Source of the DNA: JAGNGI01 sp035448825
GTDB lineage: Bacteria > Fidelibacterota > UBA2242
DNA: 64,000 bases
Assembly: GCA_035448825.1 (NCBI GenBank)
Contig: DAOTJS010000001.1
Coordinates: forward strand, 124,001 to 188,000
Direction: 5' to 3'
Shown here: one piece after another, positions 26,428 through 35,926 of the stretch
Layout: every line of letters starts with the position of its first letter
How positions within the stretch are numbered: position 1 is the stretch's first letter
Made by a program: the position numbers and the translations under genes
The notes under the pieces: generated by a model
Seen by the model: only the letters and a program-made list of their open reading frames with translations
The model's database searches: none
Told to the model about the DNA's origin: nothing

Positions 26428-29400
26428 AGTTACTAGAGGAATTATGGCCGGATAGAGAATTGAACCGTGAAAATTTTAAGAACCCTCCGCTGGAAATGGG
26501 TATTCTGCCGTTCTGGTTCTGGAACGGCGAAATGGACGAAGCGGAAATGGAGTGGCAGTTAAAAGAGTACAAAGCCAAAGGTATTACGGGATTATTTATT
26601 CACGGGCGGTTCGGATTAAAAATCCCTTATTTGTCCGAAAAATGGTTCGAGCAGGTAAAGTTCGCCGTTAAAAAAGGTAAGGAAATTGGATTGAATATCT
26701 GGATTTATGATGAAATGAACTGGCCAAGCGGTACCGCCGAACGCCAGGTGATAAAAAAATATCCGCACCTTAGCCAAAAGTACCTTGAAATGGTAACCTT
26801 ATTTATCAATGGACCACTTTTCATTTATTTGGAAGCTACCGACTCCCGCTACATAAATACCGGCGATTCGAAACCGATTGCCGCTTATATTTGCTCGGCT
26901 GAAGAATATCGAACCGGCATTAAAAACATTATTGATGTAACTCCGAATTTGTCCTTTAATAAAGTTATTCCGTGGGAGGCACCGGCCGGTAACTGGGTAT
27001 TGATGTATTTTCTAGAAAAGGAGATAGATTATTATATAGATGCACTGAATCCCGAATCTACTAAACGTTTTATTGAACTGACCCATGAACGCTACAAAAC
27101 CGCAGTCGGAAAGGAATTTGGCAAAGTCGTGCCGGGATTTTATACCGATGAACCGGCGATGCACTATTTCCAGGTGGGTACTGATAATTACGTCATTCCC
27201 TGGAGCCAGCGGATGTTCAAGATTTTTCGGGAACGGAATGGTTACAGTCTAAAACCGCATTTAGCGGCTTTGTATGCCAATGTTGGTCCTGATACAGCCC
27301 GGATTCGCTATGATTTCTGGAAAACACTCTCGGATCAATATGACGACAGTTACTACAAACAATTGCGGGATTGGTGTGCCGACAATGGTGTCCTATTTAC
27401 GGGTCATATTCTATTTGAAAACTGGCTGAGAGGTCATGCCCGTTGTGAGGGCAACGTGATGCAACATTTGCGGAATTTGCATTTAACAGGAGTTGATCAC
27501 CTATATCCGAAAATTGGTTCGGAAGAACAACCCGGCGAACACGTGGAACTAAAAATGGCAAGTTCGATAACCCATCATTTAGGGAAAAAACGTTTACTCT
27601 GTGAATCAATGGGAGGGACTTATTGGGATTGCACTTTAGAACGAATGAAGTGGATTGCCAACTGGGAATATTCACTCGGGGTTAATTTATTTAATAATCA
27701 TGGTTACCATTATTCCATTGAGGGTGAGCGCAAGCGAGATTGGCCGCCCTCACAATTTTATCATCATACCTGGTGGAAGTATTACAATGAATTTACGCGT
27801 TATATGGCGCGGCTGGGGCACGCTTTAACCGGCGGAAAACATATCGCAAAGGTTCTTATTCTCTACCCGATGACGAGTATCTGGGCAAACTATGTCCCGC
27901 AGGCGCCGGATGACATTTCGAAGTTAATCGAAATGGATTTTAATTATTTGACGGATGCCCTGTTACATCTGCACTATGATTTTGATTACGTTGATGAGGA
28001 AATTTTAATTAATGCTCGGTTAAATGGTGGCCGACTTGAGATTGCCGATGAATCTTACGAACTGGTAATTTTACCACCGGTAACTCATGTGAAAAAAGCC
28101 ACATTGGATAAACTGAAAGCTTTTGTGAATAATAGTGGTAAGATAATAGCCGATATTTTATTGCCGGTGGAACAATTTGTAGATGGCAAACCATCAAAAT
28201 CCCTACCTGTTAATGAACTTTTTGGCGTCCAGCCGCAATGTATTTTGGCAAATTTCCAAAATGGTAAAAATAACACGAACCAACTGGAAATGCTCCAGCC
28301 GGGGGTATTATTAATTCAGGGCGGTGGGCTAGCTAAAGACCGACGCAAAAAAGACATTCAAGAGGCTATCGAGTCGTGCATTACCGCCGATGTCCAGATT
28401 GGACATTCCGAAGTGTTTTATCTTCACCGGATAAAAGACGATCGCCATTTATATTACTTTGTTAATACACTTCAGCAGGATATTGGTGAAGTGGAAATAT
28501 CACTGGAGACGATTGGACGTCCTGAAGTCTGGGATCCGGCAACCGGTGAAGTAAAGCCGCTCCCGGTTTTTGATATTATTGATAACCGACTTCATTTTCG
28601 GTTGACATTCGGTGCAAGCCAGACATTTTTCATTATCTTACATAATGATTTGCCGGAGTCTTTTATTAGCGCTACCAACCTGACAGTAGAAAAAACCGAC
28701 GGCAACTTTGTATCCGGTTATTTGACAAATGGAAACCTTGCCAAATTGACTATAAAAAAAGGCAATCAACAAAAGGAAATTATCCAGACAGTACCTAAAA
28801 ATCCGTTGCCTTTGGTGTTACCGGAAGTTATGGATTTCAAGCTAGAAAATGACAATACCTTATGCCTTAATAAATGGAAAATGCTGGTATCAGACGAATT
28901 GCCGGATGCTAATTATGCCGCACCTGATTATAATGACAGTGAATGGTTACCGGTGACGATTGGCGCCTGGGAGATGCAATTGCCCGAAGAACCGGACGAT
29001 ATTCATTATCCGCAAACCCTTTGGTATCGGATTCCGTTTCAGATCGAGGAATTGCCGAATCGTTTAAATCTTCTGATAGATGGGTTTAGTGGGAGTTCTT
29101 TCCGATTATTTATTAACGGAACGGAAGTCAAAGATCACGGCCATCGCAGTCAATTAGATGCCGAAATTCGGGAAATTAATATCCGCTCTTACGTCCATTC
29201 GGGTCGTAATCTAATTGCGGTTCAATTAATTGTCCAACGCAGAACTGACGGCATTTTAGACCTGATAAAAATCACTGGCGATTTTGCTTTGAAATTGAAT
29301 GGTGACGAATACATTATTGTCTTACCGAAAAAGCAGATAAAGATAGGTGACTGGTGTCAACAAGGTTTCCCCTATTTTTCCGGGACCGGAACTTATTCAA

Positions 29401-29687
29401 TAGACCTGAATATTCCGGATGACTATTGTAATGGTAAATTATTTCTCGATGTTGAGTGTGGGGAAGATGTTCTAGAACTGCAGATCAATGATAGCAAGCC
29501 GATAATAGTTCCGTGGCATCCTTACCACATTGATATTACAGAATTAGTCAAGCCGGGTGAAAACACCTTCCGGTTTTCTATCACAAATACACTGATTAAT
29601 ACTCTGGAAGCCGTTCCTAAAATATCAGGACTTTTAAAACAACCAACAATTACCAGTTATAAGATAAGTAAGATTAAGATAGATTGA
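26424..29687 (+). CDS. GH106-like glycoside hydrolase (putative alpha-L-rhamnosidase)
   Basis: 1087 residues with no signal peptide, so probably cytoplasmic. The N-terminal TIM barrel starts PPLEMGILPFWFWNGEMDEAEM and continues KAKGITGLFIHGRFGL, WIYDEMNWPSG, FYTDEPAMHYF and LLCESMGGTYWDCT, which match the Glyco_hydro_106-type fold. The C-terminal part has beta-sandwich, galactose-binding-like regions (LWYRIPFQIEELPNRLNLLIDGFSGSSF; GEDVLELQIND). GH106 members cleave alpha-L-rhamnosides, but many relatives with this layout are uncharacterised, so substrate is uncertain. It is translationally coupled (ATGA) to a small upstream frame and followed after 10 nt by ribokinase. Confidence 0.75.
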   Translation: MKLLEELWPDRELNRENFKNPPLEMGILPFWFWNGEMDEAEMEWQLKEYKAKGITGLFIHGRFGLKIPYLSEKWFEQVKFAVKKGKEIGLNIWIYDEMNWPSGTAERQVIKKYPHLSQKYLEMVTLFINGPLFIYLEATDSRYINTGDSKPIAAYICSAEEYRTGIKNIIDVTPNLSFNKVIPWEAPAGNWVLMYFLEKEIDYYIDALNPESTKRFIELTHERYKTAVGKEFGKVVPGFYTDEPAMHYFQVGTDNYVIPWSQRMFKIFRERNGYSLKPHLAALYANVGPDTARIRYDFWKTLSDQYDDSYYKQLRDWCADNGVLFTGHILFENWLRGHARCEGNVMQHLRNLHLTGVDHLYPKIGSEEQPGEHVELKMASSITHHLGKKRLLCESMGGTYWDCTLERMKWIANWEYSLGVNLFNNHGYHYSIEGERKRDWPPSQFYHHTWWKYYNEFTRYMARLGHALTGGKHIAKVLILYPMTSIWANYVPQAPDDISKLIEMDFNYLTDALLHLHYDFDYVDEEILINARLNGGRLEIADESYELVILPPVTHVKKATLDKLKAFVNNSGKIIADILLPVEQFVDGKPSKSLPVNELFGVQPQCILANFQNGKNNTNQLEMLQPGVLLIQGGGLAKDRRKKDIQEAIESCITADVQIGHSEVFYLHRIKDDRHLYYFVNTLQQDIGEVEISLETIGRPEVWDPATGEVKPLPVFDIIDNRLHFRLTFGASQTFFIILHNDLPESFISATNLTVEKTDGNFVSGYLTNGNLAKLTIKKGNQQKEIIQTVPKNPLPLVLPEVMDFKLENDNTLCLNKWKMLVSDELPDANYAAPDYNDSEWLPVTIGAWEMQLPEEPDDIHYPQTLWYRIPFQIEELPNRLNLLIDGFSGSSFRLFINGTEVKDHGHRSQLDAEIREINIRSYVHSGRNLIAVQLIVQRRTDGILDLIKITGDFALKLNGDEYIIVLPKKQIKIGDWCQQGFPYFSGTGTYSIDLNIPDDYCNGKLFLDVECGEDVLELQINDSKPIIVPWHPYHIDITELVKPGENTFRFSITNTLINTLEAVPKISGLLKQPTITSYKISKIKID

Positions 29688-29697
29688 AGGGATTTTG

Positions 29698-30609
29698 ATG
29701 ACAAAAAATTCGGTTATTATCGTCGGTAGCGCCAATATGGATATGATGGTTCAGGTAGATAAATATCCTCTACCGGGAGAGACGGTATTCGGTAAGAAAT
29801 TTGGCATTTATCCGGGTGGCAAAGGCGCCAATCAGGCCGTTGCCTGTGCCAAACTAGGAGCCGATACCATTTTTATCGGTAAAATGGGAGATGACATCTT
29901 TCGCGATCGTCTGGTTAAAAATATGGAATCCAACGGCGTTAATATGAAGGAGATATTTATTGACCCGGAAACGCTAACTGGAGTAGCATTTATCTACGTT
30001 GATGCGAACGGACAAAATGAAATAGTCGTCGTTTCGGGAAGTAATATGCAGTTGACGGAAGGGGATATACGGTCGAAGGAAAGGCTTTTTGAGCGGGCAA
30101 AAATTGTTTTGTGCCAGCTGGAGATTCCGCTCAGTGCAGTGGAAACGGCAGCCGCATTAGCCAAGAAAAATGAGGCAACGTTTATTCTTAATCCGGCACC
30201 TGCTTGCGATTTGCCGCCTAATCTATTGCGTAAAATTGATTTTCTGATTCCCAATGAGATCGAACTCTCATTTTTAACCGGTCAAGCGGTTGCGGATCGC
30301 AATAGCGTTATTTCGTCATCTCGAAAGTTAATTGCCGCCGGAGTTCGCAATGTAATTACGACCAGAGGCGTAGAAGGTGCCATATTGGTTAATTCTGAAA
30401 GATGGCAAGAATTTCCCGCATTTACAGTGAAAGCGGTTGACACGACGGCGGCTGGCGATGCCTTTAACGGGGCTTTTGCCGCGGCGCTGGCATCGGGAAA
30501 AGCAGTGGATGAAGCCATATCTTTTGCTAATAAAGTCGCCGCCTGGTCAGTCACGAAATTAGGCGCCCAAACCTCAATGCCGACACTGGAAGATATTGCT
30601 AATTTTTAG
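29698..30609 (+). CDS. rbsK: Ribokinase
   Basis: 303 residues of the PfkB family. GGKGANQAVACAKLGA forms the substrate site and DTTAAGDAFNGAFAAALA is the ATP-binding and catalytic-base signature in the form typical of RbsK. It phosphorylates D-ribose to ribose 5-phosphate in the cytoplasm. GAAGGGA precedes the ATG at 29698; a TTG three bases earlier is less likely. It is followed by rbsD, its usual partner, but no rbsABC transporter is present, so the sugar would come from hydrolysis or another carrier. A related pentose substrate cannot be excluded. Confidence 0.88.
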   Translation: MTKNSVIIVGSANMDMMVQVDKYPLPGETVFGKKFGIYPGGKGANQAVACAKLGADTIFIGKMGDDIFRDRLVKNMESNGVNMKEIFIDPETLTGVAFIYVDANGQNEIVVVSGSNMQLTEGDIRSKERLFERAKIVLCQLEIPLSAVETAAALAKKNEATFILNPAPACDLPPNLLRKIDFLIPNEIELSFLTGQAVADRNSVISSSRKLIAAGVRNVITTRGVEGAILVNSERWQEFPAFTVKAVDTTAAGDAFNGAFAAALASGKAVDEAISFANKVAAWSVTKLGAQTSMPTLEDIANF

Positions 30610-30635
30610 ATGGAATAGAAAGGAACGATAACTTA

Positions 30636-31037
30636 ATGAAAAAACAAGGAATATTGAACTCTCATCTCTCGATGGTAATTGCCTCATTGGGGCATACGGA
30701 TCAGTTAGTTATTTGTGACGCGGGACTTCCCTTACCGCGCGACGCCGAAATTGTAGATTTGGCTTTAGTTCCAAATATACCGCGCTTTGTTGATACTTTA
30801 AAAGCAGTGCTCGAAGAATTGGTTGTGGAAAAAGCGATTCTTGCTAAGGAAATCGAATCCATTAATAATGGTATTTTAAAAGAAGTTAAAGACCTATTAA
30901 AAGGTATTCCAATAGAGTATGTATCGCACGAAGAATTTAAAAATATTTGCCGCGAATCAAATAACACTGTCTTTGTTCGTAGCGGCGAAACCTCGCCTTA
31001 TGCCAATATCATTCTGATATCAGGAGTTAATTTTTAA
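30636..31037 (+). CDS. rbsD: D-ribose pyranase
   Basis: 133 residues, close to the 139 of Escherichia coli RbsD. It shares MKKxGxLNS, the catalytic H20 in LGHTDQLVICDAGLPLP, and the C-terminal VRSGETSPYANIILISGVNF. It interconverts beta-pyranose and furanose forms of ribose so that ribokinase can use it. It forms a ring-shaped cytoplasmic oligomer in known members. It lies 26 nt after rbsK with AAAGGA upstream, clearly the same operon. Confidence 0.92.
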   Translation: MKKQGILNSHLSMVIASLGHTDQLVICDAGLPLPRDAEIVDLALVPNIPRFVDTLKAVLEELVVEKAILAKEIESINNGILKEVKDLLKGIPIEYVSHEEFKNICRESNNTVFVRSGETSPYANIILISGVNF

Positions 31038-31142
31038 TAAAAATAAAAGGAGCGAGAAGTAAAATTAGATGACTATTAGTTATAATATTATATTAATAAA
31101 GTGTAAACAGACTAAACTAAATCTTATGAGAAGGGTAGAAAT

Positions 31143-32588
31143 ATGAAAAAATTTTATGGGTTTCAATCATTCTTAGTAATCCTATTACTTATGGTTTCGA
31201 ATTGTAGTAAATCTGGTTCGCCCAGTTATCAACGTTTGTTAAAACCAACAAACACTGAATTTGTTCATGTTCCGATCGGTTTGTGTGAAGATTATCCGGA
31301 AGAGACAACGACTATGGAAATTATTCGTAATGATATGGAATTATTGAAGAGGACCGGGGTTGATCTATTAAGGATTTCGTTTGGCTGGGATGCAATTGAA
31401 GCCCAAAAAGATCAATATGATTGGTTATTCTGGGATGATTATGTCAAAACAGCCGTTAATCAATACGGTATAACTTTAATTCCCTATATTTGCTATACCC
31501 CGCTCTGGAATTCAAGAGGCGATACGCTCTGGTTCTGGAATGACCAGCCGCTCGATTTTGAGGAATTTGGTGAATTTATGTACGACCTTGTAACTCGTTA
31601 TAAAAATTATATTAAAACCTGGGAACTCTGGAATGAGCCGGATCTGGATATTTATTGGGACACGGGAGACGTAGGTGCATTTGCCGAATTTATCAAAATC
31701 GGCGCCCAGGCTGTCCGGCGGGCAGATCCGGAAGCCAAAGTCGTTTTGGGCGGAATGGCTTATCATGCCGATTTTCTGGAGCAACTTTTTCGCGATTACG
31801 GACTCAGTCCTTATATAGATGTCGTCAATCTGCATAATTATTATGAAACCTGGAGTGAACGTCCTGTAGAAAAAGTGGTTGAAAATATTGACGCTATGGC
31901 GGAGGTAATTGAAAAATATGGAGATAATCAACGACTCTGGATGGCGGAAGTCGGCTATAGTACCTTTAGGCAAGGTACTTATGTATCCGATTCGTACTAC
32001 GCTTATTATGATTATGAACATACACCCGAATATCAAGCCGTAGATTTATTTAAATGCCTTACGTTAGCCGTAGCCGAGGGAAAATTGTCGGCAATTGCCT
32101 GGTATGAAATTAAGGATTTACCGGCGGGAGAAGAAGTTATCGGTGATAATTATAACAATCGGCATCTTGGTATCGCATACGCTGATTATAAACCCAAACC
32201 GGCTGAGAAAGCCCTGGTTTTCTTCCGTCAGCTTTTTGGAAGCCCTTACCGCAATATTACCAGTCTAATTTCAGTCGAGCGTCACCCCGATTCGGATGTA
32301 TTCTATCGCGCCTTTGAAAAGGAAGACGGCACCATTATATTCGTGGCCTGGATCGCTACTAATGTACCGAGCAAACGCCCCTTGAAGCCAGCCAATTTAG
32401 TGCCGGATACTCGCACGGAAACTATTTCCGTTACGATTCCGGCGAAATTGAAAGGTCGAGTGGTTCAATACAATGAACTTGGTAACGCCTCTGTCTTCAA
32501 TGAATTTCAACGGAATGACGAACAGACCCAATTAAATAACATCGTGCTTAAAGGCGGTGAGATCAAAATATTTGAGCTGGAAAAATAA
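31143..32588 (+). CDS. GH39-like glycoside hydrolase lipoprotein
   Basis: 481 residues. A hydrophobic signal ends LLLMVSNC-SKSG, a probable lipoprotein with an unusual N at -1. A clan GH-A TIM barrel follows: the acid/base is E165 in ELWNEPDLDIYW and the nucleophile is probably E269 in RLWMAEVGYST. Layout and spacing resemble GH39 beta-xylosidases or GH5-like enzymes. A C-terminal beta domain (residues about 380-481) completes it. It likely trims oligosaccharides in the periplasm. AGAAGGG precedes the ATG. The gene leads an operon with overlapping downstream genes (AllA-like, DUF6259-like, Gfo/Idh/MocA). Confidence 0.78.
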   Translation: MKKFYGFQSFLVILLLMVSNCSKSGSPSYQRLLKPTNTEFVHVPIGLCEDYPEETTTMEIIRNDMELLKRTGVDLLRISFGWDAIEAQKDQYDWLFWDDYVKTAVNQYGITLIPYICYTPLWNSRGDTLWFWNDQPLDFEEFGEFMYDLVTRYKNYIKTWELWNEPDLDIYWDTGDVGAFAEFIKIGAQAVRRADPEAKVVLGGMAYHADFLEQLFRDYGLSPYIDVVNLHNYYETWSERPVEKVVENIDAMAEVIEKYGDNQRLWMAEVGYSTFRQGTYVSDSYYAYYDYEHTPEYQAVDLFKCLTLAVAEGKLSAIAWYEIKDLPAGEEVIGDNYNNRHLGIAYADYKPKPAEKALVFFRQLFGSPYRNITSLISVERHPDSDVFYRAFEKEDGTIIFVAWIATNVPSKRPLKPANLVPDTRTETISVTIPAKLKGRVVQYNELGNASVFNEFQRNDEQTQLNNIVLKGGEIKIFELEK

Positions 32589-32591
32589 GGA

Positions 32592-33068
32592 ATGAACGTC
32601 CCGGTTAAGAAAATTGTACCTATTAGTCCCGATAATTTTGCCAAATTTGGCAAAGTCGTCTCACTTCCCAGTGAAGAACCAACTGCCGAAGGTGATACCT
32701 TTAAGTTTTGGGCAAACATTGCCAATTACCAGATCAATGGTAAAACCGAAATCGGACTCTGTAGCGTGACTCTGCCTCGAGGCAATCGGATAAACAGTCT
32801 GGAGCGTCACTTACATACACCTGAGATTCTGATACCGATTGATACGCCTTTTGCTTTACCAGTATTAATCGAAGAAGAACCTGAGGAAAATTTGGAAATA
32901 TTCAAGGTAAATGTCGGTGAAGCGGTAGTGATTAATCCCGGCGTTTGGCATGGGGCGAGCATACCCTTGGGAAAACCGCAGGCGACTTATTTTGTGATTT
33001 TCGGCTATCAGACTTCTCTGAAGGATATTGAAAAAAAAATAATAAATGACATCGAGATACCTATATGA
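32592..33068 (+). CDS. AllA-like (ureidoglycolate lyase family) cupin
   Basis: 158 residues, typical for the AllA fold. ERHLHTPEILIPI and INPGVWHGASIPLG are the metal or substrate-binding segments conserved in the family. Family members break down ureidoglycolate, but no allantoin pathway gene is nearby and the gene sits inside a sugar operon. A sugar-acid or other carbonyl substrate is therefore more likely here (inference). It starts 4 nt after the GH39-like gene and overlaps the next gene by ATGA, so it is tightly coupled. Confidence 0.75.
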   Translation: MNVPVKKIVPISPDNFAKFGKVVSLPSEEPTAEGDTFKFWANIANYQINGKTEIGLCSVTLPRGNRINSLERHLHTPEILIPIDTPFALPVLIEEEPEENLEIFKVNVGEAVVINPGVWHGASIPLGKPQATYFVIFGYQTSLKDIEKKIINDIEIPI

Positions 33069-34747
33069 GTAACTCTCGCCAAAATAATGACCTAAACAAG
33101 ATTGGCGCGGATGAAAATTCTTTCGATGGTCATTTTATTTGTCCTCCGGATTTTGGCATTTCTTTATGTGAGAATAGTGAGCAATCCTTTCTGATTCGGA
33201 CGTATCGAGCCGTTTCGGAACCGGTTCTATTGACCCAAAAAATTGCTTATAAATCAGCATCTGATGGTTATGACCTCGTTCTACAGGATAGTACCGGTCA
33301 GTTTATCTGTCAAGTACACTGTGCTTTTACTCGATCTGGTTTACGGTTTCAGGCAACCTATTCGGCGCCGGAACCGATCTGGTTGGTAGAGTGGAGTCTG
33401 ACGAATTTGAATTTGGCTGAAGTCATTATACCGGCATTGGGCGGTCAGGTAGTGACGGATCAAATGCCGGACCAAACGACATTGTCCTATAAATATCCTT
33501 TCTGGCTGAATGCGCAGTTTGTCGTCGGTGTCAAGGGAAATAGAGGGCTTATTATTTATTCTCATGACGCTTCGACTAATCTGAAACTGGCGCGAGTGCG
33601 GCGGGAGAATGGAAGTTTTACGATTAGTTACGGATTTGAACCACTGGCTAAGAAGAGACTAACTTCTTTCGCGACGGAATGGTTTATCGAGGAATTCACC
33701 GGCGACTGGCAGAAACCGGTGGCTGAATATCGCACCTGGATGGAAAAAGCATTCAAGATTAAACCGCTACCTCAAAAATCAAATTTTCCCGATTGGGCTA
33801 AGGACATTAACTTTATTCTGGAAATATGGGGCGCTCGTCGGGAAACTCAAAAACCGCATCATACTTTTGAACAAATAATCGAGCGGCTGAGAGAATTTAA
33901 AAAACTGCATAATCCGCGGCAGACGTTACTCTATTTGCCGGGCTTTGCCGAGCATGGCATTGATTCCCATATTCCGGACTACAATCCCAGTGACCTTTTA
34001 GGTGGTGAGGAAAAATTCAAAGAGCTGATTGATACCGCTCATACGCTTGGCTTTAAAGTAATGATTCACACAAATGTGCTGGGAATGACTTTTACTCATC
34101 CGAAGTACCCTGAATTTAAAAAGTATCAAGTGATTGATGCATTCGGCCGCCGGCAAGGTTGGGCTATGGATATAGATGGCGATTGGCTTACAGAGCCTTA
34201 TTTTGCCTATATAAATCCCGGAGCGCAAGCCTGGAGCGACCTGATGATTGAAACTTTAGGTCGTCTGATTAATAAGTTTTGGATTGATGCTGTGTTTCTG
34301 GATCAGACCCTGTTAGCCTTCAATGTTAATCGTGGTCCGGACTTTATCCGGGGAATGCGAACTCATATAAAAAAATTACAAAAGGCGTTTCCTGAAATTC
34401 TCTTTGCTGGTGAAGGTTTGCATGAACAAATTGCCGGTTGTTTGCCGGTAGCCCAAATTCATGGCATAGATAGCCTTTCGGGTGTCCACGGTTTAGAAGG
34501 TCAGGAACCGTGGCGCAAAGTGCACCCGGTTTCATCTTATTTATTTGGAAATTATACCAGATATGTAGCGCATCTCTTAACCCGACATCCGTCTAATCCT
34601 GCTTTTAAACTTCAGGAAGCTGCCTATTCCCAATTAAACGTTATTCCGGCGTTGGGCTTGTATGAAAATGATCAAGCCATCGAATTACCCGAGACTTATC
34701 AAATGATCGAGCGAGCCAAAAAATTAAATAAGGAGGGAAATCTATGA
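33065..34747 (+). CDS. DUF6259-like TIM-barrel glycosidase candidate
   Basis: 560 residues with no signal peptide. An N-terminal beta-sandwich (to about residue 230) is followed by a TIM barrel. The barrel contains LYLPGFAEHGIDSHIPDY, GFKVMIHTNVLGM, WIDAVFLDQTLLAF and LFAGEGLHEQIAG, resembling DUF6259 and distantly GH31/GH36-type retaining enzymes. The Asp in VFLDQT is a candidate nucleophile (inference). It overlaps both neighbours by 4 nt (ATGA). Its sugar-operon position and cytoplasmic location suggest it acts on imported oligosaccharides. No family assignment is certain. Confidence 0.6.
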   Translation: MSNSRQNNDLNKIGADENSFDGHFICPPDFGISLCENSEQSFLIRTYRAVSEPVLLTQKIAYKSASDGYDLVLQDSTGQFICQVHCAFTRSGLRFQATYSAPEPIWLVEWSLTNLNLAEVIIPALGGQVVTDQMPDQTTLSYKYPFWLNAQFVVGVKGNRGLIIYSHDASTNLKLARVRRENGSFTISYGFEPLAKKRLTSFATEWFIEEFTGDWQKPVAEYRTWMEKAFKIKPLPQKSNFPDWAKDINFILEIWGARRETQKPHHTFEQIIERLREFKKLHNPRQTLLYLPGFAEHGIDSHIPDYNPSDLLGGEEKFKELIDTAHTLGFKVMIHTNVLGMTFTHPKYPEFKKYQVIDAFGRRQGWAMDIDGDWLTEPYFAYINPGAQAWSDLMIETLGRLINKFWIDAVFLDQTLLAFNVNRGPDFIRGMRTHIKKLQKAFPEILFAGEGLHEQIAGCLPVAQIHGIDSLSGVHGLEGQEPWRKVHPVSSYLFGNYTRYVAHLLTRHPSNPAFKLQEAAYSQLNVIPALGLYENDQAIELPETYQMIERAKKLNKEGNL

Positions 34748-35895
34748 ACACAGTTAAAGTTGGCATTATCGGGGCCGGTTTTATGGGTACGGCCCATCTT
34801 GAAAATCTACGCCGAATACCCGGAGTCGAGGTGAAAGCTATTGCCGATATTAAGCCCGAAAGTGCTAAAATATTGGCTGATAAATTTGACATTTCGCAGG
34901 TATATGATGATTGGCGGGAACTAGTTAATAATTCAGAAATTGACGTGATTCATAATTGTACGCCTAATTATTTGCATTTCGAAATTAACAAAGCCGCGAT
35001 TTTGGCGGGCAAAGCCGTGATTAGTGAAAAACCGCTGACCAATAGCGTGGCTGAATCGGAAGAACTGGTCAGATTAGCTCGCGAAAAAAAGGTACTTAAT
35101 GCGGTCAATTTCAATTATCGTAATTATCCTCTCATTCGGCACGCCCGCCAATTAATTGTTAGCGGAAAATTAGGTGAAATTTTTCTGGCACACGGCCATT
35201 ATCTGCAGGATTGGCTAATGTATCCTGAGGATTATAATTGGCGAATAGAAACGGAAACGGGCGGTGATTCCCGGGCAATTGCCGACATTGGGTCGCACTG
35301 GTGCGATTTGGTTCAATTTATCACTGGGCAGAAAATTGTCGAAGTGTTCGCTGATCTGGTTACCGTTCATAAGTTGCGCAAGAAACCTCAATCCGAGGTA
35401 GCAACCTTCAAAGGCAAGGAGATAATTTCAGATTCGGCTCAAAAGGTTACAGTTAAAACCGAGGATGCGGGCGCCGTATTGTTCCATCTGGAGAAAGGTG
35501 GACACGGCGTTTTCACCGTTTCTCAGGTTAGCGCTGGTTATAAAAATGGCTTTGACATTGCAGTTGATGGAAGTCAAATGTCACTGGCTTGGAAACAAGA
35601 AGAACCCAATCAAATCTGGTTGGGTTATCGTGATCAGGCAAACCAGGTCTTAGTAAAAGACCCGGCGTTGATCGAAGCCGATAGTCGTTCGTTCGCTCAT
35701 TATCCCGGCGGTCATCCTGAAGGTTATCCCGATACTTTCAAGAATTTGTTTTTGAATTTCTATGCCGCGGTGCGTGCCGGTAAATCGGCACCTCAGGGAG
35801 AGGCTTTCCCAACTTTCGAAGCCGGTTTGCAAGAAAATCGCATCGTCGAGGCAGTTCTTAAAAGTCACCAGGAAAAACGCTGGATTAAGGTATAA
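34744..35895 (+). CDS. Gfo/Idh/MocA-family oxidoreductase
   Basis: 383 residues. The N-terminal Rossmann fold has GIIGAGFMGTAHLENL for NAD(P). The EKPLTNS motif carries the catalytic Lys, and a C-terminal substrate domain contains DIGSHWCDLVQFITG with the usual D-x-x-x-H. Family enzymes oxidise or reduce a sugar or inositol hydroxyl. AAGGAGG precedes the ATG, which overlaps the preceding stop by 4 nt. A sugar isomerase/epimerase-like gene follows 31 nt later, a common pair in sugar catabolic operons. Substrate not deducible. Confidence 0.9.
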   Translation: MNTVKVGIIGAGFMGTAHLENLRRIPGVEVKAIADIKPESAKILADKFDISQVYDDWRELVNNSEIDVIHNCTPNYLHFEINKAAILAGKAVISEKPLTNSVAESEELVRLAREKKVLNAVNFNYRNYPLIRHARQLIVSGKLGEIFLAHGHYLQDWLMYPEDYNWRIETETGGDSRAIADIGSHWCDLVQFITGQKIVEVFADLVTVHKLRKKPQSEVATFKGKEIISDSAQKVTVKTEDAGAVLFHLEKGGHGVFTVSQVSAGYKNGFDIAVDGSQMSLAWKQEEPNQIWLGYRDQANQVLVKDPALIEADSRSFAHYPGGHPEGYPDTFKNLFLNFYAAVRAGKSAPQGEAFPTFEAGLQENRIVEAVLKSHQEKRWIKV

Positions 35896-35926
35896 ATTTG
35901 TAAGTACAACAACGAGGAGATAAAAC

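Noticed and set aside
31069..31146. 25-codon frame upstream of the GH39-like gene, overlapping it by ATGA, with AAAGGAG upstream
   Set aside because: It has a good ribosome-binding site and could be a leader peptide, but the sequence is low-complexity AT-rich and no attenuator hairpin is visible; not enough to call.
31512..32036. 174-codon minus-strand open frame
   Set aside because: Antisense to the GH39-like catalytic domain, whose active-site motifs show the plus strand is coding.
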